Assembly (NCBI GenBank): GCA_021613335.1
Contig: JAJTWR010000266.1
Coordinates: 2,593,501-2,657,500, forward strand
Reading direction: 5' to 3'
Length of the DNA stretch: 64,000 nt
Source: Whitmania pigra
Lineage: Eukaryota; Annelida; Clitellata; Hirudinida; Haemopidae
Shown here: in pieces, positions 12,849 through 24,289 of the stretch
How positions within the stretch are numbered: the first letter of the stretch is position 1
Layout of the letters: the number at the start of each line of letters is the position of its first letter
The notes under the pieces: generated by a model
The model's input: only the letters and a program-made list of their open reading frames with translations
The model's database searches: none
Told to the model about the DNA's origin: nothing
Program-made: the position numbers and the translations under genes

Positions 12849-14009
12849 ACAAAATAATTTGGGTGTAGTTACATTTTGGGATAGGTGTCACAAAGTGGAT
12901 GAATAATAATGAAAATGATGGTTTGTTTACTAACCATCTCCAGTTCTATCATCATTTATTTGTTATAAAGACATAAAGCGTGATTGGTTATGCGATAAAT
13001 ATTAAGACATTTAGAACAGCTGCGATCTTGACAGTGAAAAAATGCATCCTCAAATAGATATCTAATATAATCCCGATAAAAAAAAGACTGCATAAGACAA
13101 CAAATGCGCAAGAGGCAAAGTGCAGTGCGCTGAGGCTTCCGTAAGAAATGCGATGAAAAAAACAATATAAAATTTATTCAATTCAATATTAAGACCTTGT
13201 CTTATTGCAACTATTTTAGTTATTCGTCACATTGATTACGTATATTTTATTGAATTGGTATTAATTCATAGACTATCGTTCCTGCATGTCATCTTCGAAA
13301 CCCAGGTTGCACTATATACAAATTTGACAAAACTCTTCTGAGTTTAAGTTTTACCAAGATTCGCCATATTGTGTTGCCAAAACTGCCAAGGAAAAAAAGT
13401 ATAAAGACAACTTAAGCTTAGAAGCCAACTATTTTCGGCAATTATTTATTTGTTTTTTTCTAATTGACAGTTAACTTATCGAACATTTATTTGTACACAA
13501 TAGTACCGATAGAACGAAGTCTTAAATTCATTATTACATTGTAAAAACTTGGATTCAAAGTTACAGGCTTTTCGATCACTAAATTAGAATCTTTATTTAG
13601 TAATTTCCAAAATTTCAAAACAATATCGAAGTAATGGTTGTAAGTTACAAAACATAGTTGTGCTTATTTTTTAATTTTTTGGGAAATTAAACAAAGCGTA
13701 AGGCATTAACTTTAAAAACAGACTGTTCCCTAATCATAAAGACATCGTAAAAACTTAAAATAGATACAAAATATTATTTACACACTAAATTTATTTATGA
13801 AGATTAAAGTTGAAAACATAAAATGAAATATCTGCAAATGTCTTATTTGACAAAACTTTTAAACAATTACATCGGGCTAGATAAAAAAAACCGCGTTGAA
13901 AGCAAATTGTTACTTTAGTTTCATTTTTATAATTACATTGCTGAATTAAGCAAATGTATATCTTACAAAAAATTTTAATCCGATACTTTAATCTTTTGAA
14001 TCGGTTCGA
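12849..14009. other. Intergenic between MCT-2 and MCT-3
   Basis: AT-rich sequence lying between the MITE and the 3' end of MCT-3. Nothing coding was recognised. Confidence 0.4.
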
Positions 14010-16642
14010 TCACTTTAAACGATGATATTCCAATTTTCTTTTCCTGTAACATTTTGGAAGAGGAATTCCAAGTAAGATCAAACTGACAACTATTAGCACT
14101 GCAGCTGTAACGTAAAATGCGTTGTCATAAGAACCATTCAAATCAAACAGTGCCGCAGATATGATGGGGCTAAGGAGGGATCCTATTCCAGCAAAGAAGC
14201 AGCAACTTGTCCAAGCAATATCAGCCTGCATGTCCATGACTTCCAGCGATGTGGCATAAATATATATGAAAGGTAAAATTCCCACGATTCCTAAAACTAA
14301 AAATAAATGCATAATTTTTATAACTAATAAAAATGTAATCCTTTGAATCAAAATCCATTCGGAAAGAATGAATGAAGGCTAATAATGCAATCTAAAAGGC
14401 TAAAAGCTCTTGTATAAATAACTTTAGAATTACCTATCTAGAAATTTAAAAAAATGTAAGAAATAATTTGTAACATAATGTAATTAAGCATAAACATAAT
14501 ATACTGCTCACAAACCTGAAGACATGATCATGATATCAACAAAAGAGGGATCTATCGATGGCCACACGAAAAACAACACGGAAATAGCTAGGCAGGAAGT
14601 GATAGTAACACAAATTAAATCTCCTTTAAATTTATGCCCTATTTGAATCATTACGATGCAAGTAATGATTTCAAAAATACTTCGAATGACCAATGGTAAG
14701 CATGCGGCCAATTTGTCGTAACCTTTGTTTTCCATATAATGAGGCTACAAAATAACTGCAATTTTCACCAAGCTTTATGGAATATATATTAAAATGAAAT
14801 ATTACCAAATTAATTACTGGAACCACCATGCTGGCATAAATCAACACTGTTGCAATAAGCCAGTATACCCTTTCGGATGTCTTGCAAATGCTGCCCCATT
14901 TGGCATCTTGTTCTGTAGTGAGGTCTTCAGCCTTCAGACCTTTAGTCTCATCCTTCTTAAGTAGTTGTGCATTATCATCAAACTCTTTGTGAGCCGGCTT
15001 CTAAAACAAAAACAGAATTTCAAGCACTTATTTTGGATATTTTCAATAGTTTTATTAATTTGTTAAAATTTTGCTTGTTATTTGTAGTTTATGTGACCTC
15101 GTGTTTGCGACATATTGCATTATATTGAGCTTATATTTTTCTAGGCTTGGCAAAAAATATGAACTTTACCTGCTTTTGCGGTTGCATGGTTAATAGTCAC
15201 CCTGTCACAGTGCATTTAACGTTTGGTGCTCATTAATTAAAATAATCGTGCAACATCTTGTCCTTTTACACAACTCATAAATTTTGATAGCTTTAGCTTT
15301 TTTTATTTAAATCCCAAACACTAAATTCATTAATTGTTACTTCACTTACTGCCATGTTATCTACCAACTTAAAGAAACTATAGTGGAACTCAATTTTAAG
15401 AAATGAGTAAATAAAAATTCGAGTAGGTACTACCCTTAACAACAATAACGTAGAATCTGTTTACTAATTCATAAATACTGACAAATTATTTACTAACCTT
15501 AAGCAATAACAAAATACTACAGATACTACCAAGAACAAATATTTTCACTCCTGCAACTACAAATGCAATTCTCCAGGAAGTATGTTTTATAAGCCATGCA
15601 TAGAGTGGACTTGCAGTCATAGTGGCTAAAAAAAATCGTCAAACAAAGCCAGTCATCAAATTCATGAATGATTACCAAATTTCTGACCTATGGGGTAGGA
15701 GAGTATGTAAGCCGACGTTGCAAAAACATGATACCGATGGCTTGGAGGGAAAAATTCGTTCATCACCAGAGTCGATGATAGGAAGATCAAACAGCAGCCA
15801 ACACCAAAGCTGAGACTAAAAGTTAAAAATAGCCACGAAACTTGGTCCACAAAGGAAGATGTGAAGCAACCAGCTGTTAGCAACAACGTTCCAACAAGAG
15901 AACATATCATATAACCTTTCGTGCCAACTTTTCTGATTATTAACGTTGGAATAGGGGCTAAAATATCCGTAAGAGCTACTACAGTAACTGCAATCCAATC
16001 TTGAATGGAAAAACATTTTAGCAAAATATGCACATTTTACACGTGATCAATTTTAATTATTTCTAAACAAGGTTTTATTTTCCTAAAAACATGAATTAAC
16101 AACCCATTTTACAAATTTTAAATGGTCAGAGCAACAGCGAGGTTAATTTTGTTCGAAATGACATTGGAATAATGGTATTTCATTCCAAATATTTGAGAAT
16201 CTTTACTAAAATCTATGTCTGTTTTGAAGACATTTCGTTCTCATTCTGAATGAACTAGTGTAACTAATTCAATTGCCCAGTAAAATATTATTTTCTTCCA
16301 CAAATCTCTCCTAATCTTTAAACTAGTCCAAATTCAAGAAACGTTCTTAATTTTCATTTTAAATCAAGTTCAGGTTAACAATGATGTGCTACAATCAAAA
16401 TTCTTGCAAGATTGCTTGTATCAGATTTGAGATCAACTCAATAATTTATCAGGCCGGCGAAGAAAATCTAACTCACCCAGTTCAACCATTTGACTTCCAT
16501 ATATTTTCTTGAATTCCGCAATAAACACTCCAAAACTGTAAACCACACTTGTTCTAATGTAAGTAATGACAATGCAGGATATGCAGACGATCCATCCATT
16601 TCTATTGCTGTGTGTGGACGCCAAGTCATCTCTTTCGTCCAT
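14010..16642 (-). CDS. MCT-3: SLC16-like transporter, complete, 438 aa
   Basis: Exons: A 16477-16642, B 15688-15999, C 15498-15625, D 14806-15000, E 14516-14744, F 14010-14296; 1317 nt, one open frame. The start is the ATG at 16642 (MDERDDLAS). Exon A carries TM1 (NGWIVCISC, then SFGVFIAEFKK). Exon B carries TM2-4. Exon C carries TM5-6. Exon D is the hydrophilic loop plus TM7 and begins KPAHKEFDDNAQ, the most variable part of the family. Exon E has TM8-9 with the GHKFKG turn, and exon F has TM10-12 (CFFAGIGSLLSPI). All introns are GT-AG with phases 1, 1, 0, 0, 1. It is an integral membrane solute carrier by family; its substrate cannot be read from sequence. Confidence 0.88.
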
Positions 16643-17805
16643 AGCAAACTTCGTTAGGGCACAATGCTGAGAAAAGTCTTAAAGCTTACAATACAGGTTT
16701 ATAAATTTAATTTGTAAGTATTATATTTAAAAACAAAGTTATATACCACAATTCAAGAATCTCTCATAAATTTGGGAAAGTTGTTTTGATCGATTATAAA
16801 GGTTTGCATGCATTGAGCAGTAGCCGTTGTAGCTGTCATCGACCTCAAGTAGTCAATGTCATTTAATTATAATTTTATTTTAATAAAACAAAAAAAAATG
16901 ATAAAAAAGTAAAGGCTTATAACCATGATCGATCATGTTAAAAAATGCTTCACAAAAGCCATCCCAGCATGCCTTACGAAAACAAACATCAGCTGTTCGA
17001 GCATCAAGACTCTTGACTAGACTTCTACTGTAGGATTTATGTCTCTACTTCAGTTGTTCAGGGTATTGCTCACTGTAACACTCCAATTCCAGATTTCCCA
17101 TTTTTTATATTATCTAGACCTCTGGTTCAATCGGGAGCAATCCAAACGCGATCTTAGCCAAGAAAGTTTATTAATATTAGGACGATGTCTGAAGATTTCT
17201 CCGATTCTAAACAAATTTGATGTCATTTGAAAATCTGAATAATACAACTGAATAACATTAAAGCAGTTCTTGAACGTTTAAGAGTCGAAGTGATTGTGTT
17301 TTATAAAATCGAATCAATTATGTTTAAAAATTACAAAATACAAGTCAAGTTTCAACTTTTTGAAACAGATTATGTTTGGCTATAAAACTTAATTATAATG
17401 ATTGTTAAAATCTTCCAAAATTATCGTAATTTTATGGAGGTTTATTACGTGAGATTCTCATCCATGCGATTGTTTTTTTTTAATGCTTCACATTAATTTA
17501 CTAAATACAAACTAAAATAATTTCAATGTTTCAAATACTTAAAAAATAGACAATTTACTTTTACCTTAATTGACTTTATATCGATTCGTCTTCCATCTCA
17601 ACTGTTTATGATTATTAATAATCATAATAACTAAACCTCATGCCATTTATTTAAATTCAAGTCGAGAAAAGACAAAGATGCTTTTATGATTTCTGTTTCT
17701 TTATTTTATAACGTACACTTATAAAATATCAAACAAAATAGTGTCAAACTTAAGACTCTTAAAATAATAATTGGACATTTTAACTATAACTATATCTTAT
17801 AATAT
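16643..17805. other. Intergenic, 5' of MCT-3
   Basis: AT-rich sequence between the MCT-3 start and the LTR element. Short frames only; nothing recognised. Confidence 0.4.
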
Positions 17806-18113
17806 TGTTGTATACTTAGATTTTTGAAAATTAATTAAGTTTATATTGCTAATATAATTAAATTTATACTTAATTATATTTGGCATCTTTTCCGAGCACG
17901 TGGGATCTATTTCTGCTACAGAAAAGCATTCTCGATAATCACCTGACAAACAGCGAGAATCAAGACGACTTGGAAGCCCAAATATCCATTTGCATCCTTA
18001 AGTACCTCAATCCTTAAACGCTTAACTTCTATTATTCAGTTCTGTTAACTGAATACCTGCTCTAATAAACTTATTAGTTAACTTACTTATTTGCGGACCC
18101 CCGGGTTATTTCA
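17806..18113 (+). repeat. 5' LTR
   Basis: Starts TGTTGTATAC and ends GGGTTATTTCA. It shares its right 175 bp or so with the 3' LTR and its full length with the inverted solo LTR at 26120-26429. Confidence 0.88.
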
Positions 18114-18114
18114 T

Positions 18115-18132
18115 TGGTGTCAGGAGTGGGAT
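18115..18132 (+). other. Primer-binding site, tRNA-Leu type
   Basis: TGGTGTCAGGAGTGGGAT begins with TGG, complementary to a tRNA CCA end. The rest complements the 3' end of leucine tRNAs ending ATCCCACTCCTGACA (recalled family knowledge). Confidence 0.8.
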
Positions 18133-18147
18133 CCCAAAAGGTAAGTC

Positions 18148-19404
18148 ATGAGCAAGGCCTTAGAAGATTTAACTTTTGCTGAAATGAGACGTGAGCTTAA
18201 GTTGAGGCAAATGGATTCGAAAGGCTCCAGAGAAGAATTGCAAGATCGTCTGCAGTCGTGGATAATGGATCAGGGTGAGGATCCAGAGGATTATTTATTT
18301 GTTGATCCATTCCAGAAAATGTTTTTGATGGGCTTTGAATCCATAAAGTCAGAGTTCAACAATCTATCCAACAAGTGGGAAGTGATGGAAGATAAGCTAG
18401 CAGTTGTCATAGAAAAGGTAACTGAGGTTTCCTTCGACGGGACCGCCACTAGGTATCAACTGGGGAAGACTCCAGCAGGCACCAAAAACATCATGCCAGC
18501 TGAAGCATCAGCAGTGCACCCGATTGCCTCACTGGTTTCGGTTGAGAAAGAGACCGAGGAAATTGTAAATGGAAGAACTTTGGGGAGCGAAGTGTTTCTT
18601 CCATGGAGTGAGGAATCGGGGAAGGAGCTGAGGAAAGAGCTGGGTGAGGAGAACGGTGTTGAGGAGACCTTTGTTGATGTGAGTGAGGGCAGTTTGGGGG
18701 TTGACGAGGACAGTCCAATAGTGGAGCTCCTCATAAAGATGGGAAATGTTGAGAATAAAGACAGCGGTGAGCTGAGGGAGAGTTTTGCAAGCTCCAAAGA
18801 AGTCGCGCCAGTGCCCGATGAGCCAGTTCAGTGCACGATTGCCTCGTTGGTATCGGTTGTGGAGAGAACCGAGGAAATAATTGAAGGGGGGACTTTGGGA
18901 GAGACCAGAGTGGAGCCTCCTCGCGTTGAGGAATCAGTGGAGGAACTGGGCCCGGAGAACACTGGCGATCGATTTGAGTTGGGAGTTTCCGAATTCGATT
19001 CAGCTGTGGATATCGTGGAGGTTGGGGCTGCGGACGTAATTGTAGCTGAGAGGGGAGATATTGGCGCTGAGATACTCGGCGTTCGTGAGTACATGGTTGA
19101 TAAAGTTGGATCAATGTCTGAGACGTTTATTTGTGGAGTTCTCAGCCAGAGCGGGCTTTCTGGCCTTCGGAGGTCGTCGGAGACTCGAGGCGAACATTTA
19201 GTGCTGTTGGTTGTTTTGCTGATTTTTTTCAGCAAGCGTTTTAGTAGAGATGCGAGAGGAGGACGGGCTCGCATTGAAACAGTGGTGGTACGTGGGCATC
19301 ATGTTAGAGATTGTGTCCCGAGAGTAAAAATGAAGGTGGCACACATTCGCCGACTGGCGAAGTACCACGGGAAGCAGCAGTCTGTTCGGGACGAACAGAT
19401 TTAA
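18148..19404 (+). CDS. Gag-like protein with N-terminal SAP-like domain, 418 aa
   Basis: The only ORF of the LTR element, starting at the ATG at 18148 just after the primer-binding site. Residues 5-39 resemble a SAP motif (LTFAEMRRELKLRQMDS, then REELQDRLQSWI), a fold used for nucleic-acid binding and often found at the N-terminus of invertebrate LTR-element gag proteins. The middle (about 70-320) is acidic, rich in Glu, Val and Ser, and has a duplicated segment: IASLVSVEKETEEIVNGRTLG and IASLVSVVERTEEIIEGGTLG. The C-terminus has a hydrophobic stretch (LVLLVVLLIFF) followed by a strongly basic tail. No zinc knuckle and no protease or RT motif are visible. It could be a truncated gag or a fusion of gag and pol ends left after internal deletion. 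G+C is higher than in the surroundings, and antisense frames over it are shadows. Confidence 0.72.
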   Translation: MSKALEDLTFAEMRRELKLRQMDSKGSREELQDRLQSWIMDQGEDPEDYLFVDPFQKMFLMGFESIKSEFNNLSNKWEVMEDKLAVVIEKVTEVSFDGTATRYQLGKTPAGTKNIMPAEASAVHPIASLVSVEKETEEIVNGRTLGSEVFLPWSEESGKELRKELGEENGVEETFVDVSEGSLGVDEDSPIVELLIKMGNVENKDSGELRESFASSKEVAPVPDEPVQCTIASLVSVVERTEEIIEGGTLGETRVEPPRVEESVEELGPENTGDRFELGVSEFDSAVDIVEVGAADVIVAERGDIGAEILGVREYMVDKVGSMSETFICGVLSQSGLSGLRRSSETRGEHLVLLVVLLIFFSKRFSRDARGGRARIETVVVRGHHVRDCVPRVKMKVAHIRRLAKYHGKQQSVRDEQI

Positions 19405-19415
19405 GGAGGGTGTAA

Positions 19416-19623
19416 TGTTGTATACTTAGATTTTTGAAAATTAATTAATCACCTAACAAACAGCGAGAATCAAGACGACTTGGAAGCCCAAATATCCATT
19501 TGCATCCTTAAGTACCTCAATCCTTAAACGCTTAACTTCTATTATTCAGTTCCGTTAACTGAATACCTGCTCTAATAAACTTATTAGTTAACTTACTTAT
19601 TTGCGGACCCCCGGGTTATTTCA
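19416..19623 (+). repeat. 3' LTR, with 100-bp internal deletion
   Basis: Begins TGTTGTATACTTAG. It jumps from GAAAATTAATTA straight to ATCACCTAACAAACAGCG, missing the 100 bp that follow that point in the 5' LTR. It then matches the 5' LTR to its end. Confidence 0.88.
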
Positions 19624-19690
19624 ATATATAATTCATTAACCAAACTTTTCTGTAACAGAATGTTTTGTGATCTAGCCAATTAGACACCAA

Positions 19691-22600
19691 TTAGTTCATA
19701 TTCTCATATTTCAGTCTTTTTTTCCCAAGCTTTTTGGAAAGTGGAATTCCGTGTAAGACCAAGCCGTTAGCAAGGCACACGACAGCCACAACGTAAAACA
19801 CGTCGTCATAAGAACCGTTTATATCGAAAAGAGCTCCAGATAAAATGGGACTGATCATGGTTCCTATTCCAGCGAAGAAGCATGAAATTGGCCATCCGAT
19901 ATCAGATGGCATATCCATAGCTTCCAACGTTGTGGCATAAATGTAGACGAATGATAATATTCCAATGATACCAAAAACTGAATATAAGTCATCAATTTAT
20001 GTAACTTTAAATTGAAAGCTATACGTTTGAAAATAAAAGCTAAACAATTTCTCAGAGAGTTAATGAGACTAGCCTAAGCCATGTTGTTAAAATGTCATTA
20101 GAAAAAAGTACTTTTCTAATCAACATTCTAGCATTTAGTCCCATTCTAGAAAAGGGAACATTTTATAATATTTTAAAGCTTAATTAAAGTATGTTTAAAT
20201 TAAATTTTTGTCTAAAAAGTTAAACTAATTTAATATAATATCTTAAAGTTTTTATTTCAAAAATTTCAAGCAAACCTGAAGACAAGATCATAATGTCAAC
20301 AAACGAGGGATTAATTGACGGCCACACGAAGAACAACAAGGAAAGTGATAGGCATGAGAAGATGGTAACATAAATCAAATTTCCTTTAAATTTATGGCCG
20401 ATTTGAATCATTACGAGGCAAGTAATGATTTCAAAAAGCTGAGAATGACCAATGGCAAACATGCTTCCATTTTATCGTAACCTTTGTCTTCCATGTAATG
20501 GGGCTGTGGGAAATGGAAAATTTTGACATGAGTTTTTAGTGCTAATAAATTACGAATTATTGCCTTTTAACCAAATTAATCACTGGTATTAGTTGACTAG
20601 CAAAAATCATGACAACTCCAATCAGCCAAAAGATTCTTTCTGGAGTTTTCCAGATATCTGAACATATAAAAGCTGTCATAGTCGTTTTATCATCAAGTTG
20701 TGCATCATTTTTCGTGTCTTCCGAAACATTCTCTTCAGTGTCTTCATTGGTTGGTTTCTTTAATAAATGTTTGTCATCATATAACAAATTACATTGATTA
20801 TTTTTAATTATCATATCTATATTTAACAATGTACAAAATATGCCAAATGATTGAAGTGACACCGAAATTTACGATCGTGTTTTTCAGTTTGTCCTCGACT
20901 TTTAAAGGTTTGAGTTTCATCAGTTTATTAGTTCGCATTTTATATTTTTTGACAACAATTTAACTAAAATTATTAACTTTTTATTTTTCTCTATTTTCAT
21001 TGCATGAGTTATACGAAAAATACACGAACATTTGCGAAAAAAGTCAATAACTTTAAAATTGCGAATTTTACAGCTATATCAAATTTGTTAGACTCGCGGA
21101 AGAATTTAGGTTTTATATTAATTAAAAATTATATTTATGTAAAGAAAGGTTTTAATTGAGCGTTAGTTCTTTTAGCGCTTTTATTTTACTAACTTTAAGT
21201 AAAAATAGGATACTACAGATGCCTCCAAGAATAAATATTTTTACTCCAGCAACTGCAAATGCAATTCTCCAAGAAGTGAATTTTATAATCCATGCGTAAA
21301 GAGGACTGGAAGTCATAATGGCTGAAAGATAAAATCATTAAATATCCAAAACATGAAGAAAACATGAAGGTTAAAATATCTAACCAATCGGATATGACAC
21401 TTCATAAGCCGATGTAGCGAGAACGTGATAACGATGGTTCGGGGGAAAAAATTCAATCAAAAACAAAGTCGATGACAAGAATATCAAGCAACATCCGATG
21501 CCAAAGCTGAGACTAAAAGTCAGAAATAATCACGAAACTTGGTCCACCAAGGAAGATGTGAAGCAACCAGCTGTTAGCAACAACGTTCCAACAAGAGAAC
21601 ATATCATGTAACCTTTCGTGCCAACTTTTCTGATCATTAACGTTGGAATAGGGGCCAGAATGTCCGTAAGAGCGATTACAATAACTGGAATCCAATCTTA
21701 ACAAGAAACACGACTGATATGAATATGCTCTCGTTTTTGAAATAATTTTTAATAATTAAGTAATAATTCAGTGTATTCTCAAAATTAATATTATTTAATA
21801 ACAACGCTGGGGTGTTTATTTCCAAGCAACCAGGTTTATTAAAAAAATAAAAGGTCACCAGTTAGGAGATGCGATTTGCTCCAAATATTAAAGAACTGGA
21901 AAACTCCGGGCAAAGCTTATCAAGGCAATTATCAGAGTTGTACCCCCATCACATGTTTAAGCCCAAATTCCCTACGAGGAATGAGCCGCACCCATAGATC
22001 AGGCGGGTGTTCTTGACGGTCATTTCCGTAGGTAAACCAACTTCGTCGCGCAGTCACGTTCGTTATAACATAACGGTTATATGGTTATCGATGAGACGTG
22101 CGGCGATCTTTACACATCGACACCATATTTTGCAAAATGAGAGTTTCTTTGAAACGGCCGTCGCCACTTAGAAAATTACGCTCACCGACCGCGTGCATAT
22201 ATCTCATCAAACGCTCATCAAACTCGTTTTAGGTCTTTTTGCGAATGCGCAAACCATCATCTCTACAACCCAAGCCCAAAAAAGTGAGTCACTCGTATTC
22301 TCGTGGGAACTTGATGCCAGCTCGTGGAGGGTCTTTCCTGAGGCCGGAAACTAGAACCTACTCGGAACTATGGTGAGACTCTGGTTCGGTATCGTTCGGC
22401 GTTTTACATGAATGCTCAGCGTATCTGAACCGTTTCCCCTCTCTAGCTTTGATTTTGGAGAATCTTAAAACTCCTCTCAGCTTGAAACTCATGATCTCAC
22501 TTACATCTGCTCACTGGCATGCCATTAACAAGTCCTTGTCCAAAATCGAAAGTCCGTTGCGTCATGCTCCCTCTCTTTTTGGCAGAGACCCAGGGACTCT

Positions 22601-23011
22601 CCTGGCAGGGAGCATGTTTCGTTTTGACTACCCTGTCCCCGCCCCAGTGACATATTTCTGGGTGAATTCCTGAAACTACTTTTATTTTCGTTTTCCCAAT
22701 CACGAAACATCTTTTAGCATGCCTTTAGTTGAAATTTATGGCTTGTGAGTATAATTTAGTTGGATATAATATTTATTTGAATTAAAATTAAATAAAATTC
22801 GTCTGAAAGATTTTCATGTATTTGTAATTCAAAAATCTAACTAACCCAGTTCAACCATTTGATTCCCATAACTTTTCTTGAATTCCGCAATAAACACTCC
22901 AAAGCTGTAGACCACACTTGTTCTGATGTAATTAATGACAATGCAGGATATGCAGACAATCCATCCATTTCTGTTGCTATGGTTTCCTTTTGAATCTTCC
23001 GATTTATTCAT
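19691..23011 (-). pseudogene. MCT-4: SLC16-like transporter pseudogene
   Basis: All six exons are recognisable: A 22846-23011, B 21385-21696, C 21194-21321, D 20572-20757, E 20276-20503, F 19691-19977. Two lesions break it. In exon B the Trp codon of QVSW is TGA (21530-21532), where intact paralogues have TGG. Exon E is 228 nt instead of 229, because one base is missing near 20436-20442 (TCAAAAAGCT against TCGAAAACGCT in paralogues), which shifts the frame before FEIITCLVMIQIGH. Splice sites otherwise look sound. A start at 23047 is also possible. Exon D starts at KPTNEDTEEN, like MCT-3. Intron A-B contains an unexplained GC-richer block. An assembly error cannot be excluded, but two independent lesions favour a real pseudogene. 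Confidence 0.85.
21890..22720. other. Unidentified GC-richer block in intron A-B of MCT-4
   Basis: About 0.8 kb with clearly more G+C and CpG than the AT-rich surroundings, absent from the same intron in MCT-5 to MCT-8. It contains open stretches on both strands: one plus frame of about 75 codons (22449-22673) that stays open for about 25 more codons upstream, and overlapping minus frames. I recognise no protein, tRNA, rRNA or TIR in it. It is probably an insertion of a foreign or mobile sequence. Confidence 0.5.
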
Positions 23012-23039
23012 TCTGTCGTTCTTAACGTTGTCTACCAAA

Positions 23040-24289
23040 TTTGTCAATTGATAGAGAGCATCCGGAATATATAGAACTTATCCAATTTTGGATATTAATG
23101 CTATTATTTGTGAAAATCACTGATATTTCAGAAATAAATTGAATAGTATGAAATATAATATTTTTATTATTAAAATTATTATTTGGTAGTATTTAGAATT
23201 TTATTAATCATCTCTTTCTGATCATATGAGAGTCATCATTTGCATGATGACATGATCTCCAGCTTGGGGTTAAAAGACTAGTTTTTTTTGTTTCTCTTTT
23301 TTGTGTTATTTTTTTTTTTTTGTTTTTTTTTTAGAACAATTTAAATGTGCAACACATTGAAACCGACATTGAAATAAAATAAGATCAAACTAATCGAATG
23401 TAAAGAGCAAAAAAAATTCTTAAACGTGGAAGACATCAATTCAATATTGAATTTGAACATGAACATTGCAAATGGCAAAGTAACATTGCTAGACATTGCA
23501 ATATTGCATGTTATTATTGTGAATGTTATTACTGACAAATGCGAGAAGAGAAATTAAAAGAAATGTGAGGAAACGAATGTTTATAAAGTTTATAATGACA
23601 AATTTTAAAATAATGTAAAAATACTTATTGTTTCAAAGTAATTGTAAAACCTTTGACGGTAATATTTAACCTTTGACATTTCTTAGGTTAAACACAAAGG
23701 TGCTTTTCATAGAAAATCCATACAAGCCTCCTTTTTTTATGTCAACTAAATTCGACATATTTTTTTAGTTCTATTTAAGTTGCAGAGTAGCTTTAATAAT
23801 AACATTCAATTCCATCCAGCAATAAAAATGTTTTGGATCAAACCAAATCTAAAATTGATGCTATTTAAATAGCCCCTGAAACATGCAGGTTCATGATCTC
23901 ATATTATTATCACGTAGTCATTAACTTTTTGAGTGCCCCATGGCATTTCAGAATTTTGTAAAAATTTGGAATCGACTTGAACATTTCTAATTAATTGCAA
24001 TCATTTAAGTTTATGTCTGATGTTTTTACATAAAAATAAAAATATGTAATCACAATTACTTTAGCTAAATACTGATTTTTCAAAATTTTCAGTCTGATAT
24101 TTACCGCATTATAAAAATTCCTTATACAAAAATGTTTAAAAAATAAGAAAACAATCGTCACCATACTTCCTTTTTTTAATATATTAGGCATTTCAACTGG
24201 AAATATACTGCAATATATATGTATATACTTATTTATCCACAATTTCAATTAACAGAAAGTTTTTATGATCCAGCAAGATTACACACGAA
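23040..24289. other. Intergenic between MCT-4 and MCT-5, duplicated module
   Basis: Contains a T-rich run (23280-23335). About 23630-24290 recurs downstream of MCT-6 (29290-29950) and downstream of MCT-7 (35640-39510, where the L2-like LINE splits it). These copies mark the 3' flank of the duplication unit. No gene was seen. Confidence 0.65.

Larger units (their letters stand above)
17806..19623 (+). mobile_element. Small non-autonomous LTR retrotransposon (gag-like ORF only)
   Basis: The 5' LTR is 17806-18113 (308 bp, TG...CA) and the 3' LTR is 19416-19623 (208 bp). The 3' LTR lacks a 100-bp block present in the 5' LTR and in the solo LTR at 26.1 kb. A primer-binding site TGGTGTCAGGAGTGGGAT (18115-18132) follows one base after the 5' LTR. 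It is the complement of the 3' end of a metazoan tRNA-Leu plus CCA. A purine tract AAGGAGGG (19403-19410) precedes the 3' LTR. ATAT flanks both sides (17802-17805, 19624-19627) as a possible 4-bp target duplication. The internal region is only 1.3 kb and has one ORF, with no protease, reverse transcriptase or integrase. It lies just downstream of the MCT-4 stop codon. Confidence 0.88.

Noticed and set aside
18456..19274. Long antisense ORFs over the gag-like gene
   Set aside because: They are shadows of the GC-rich, Glu-rich sense frame; the sense frame has the SAP-like motif and starts right after the primer-binding site.
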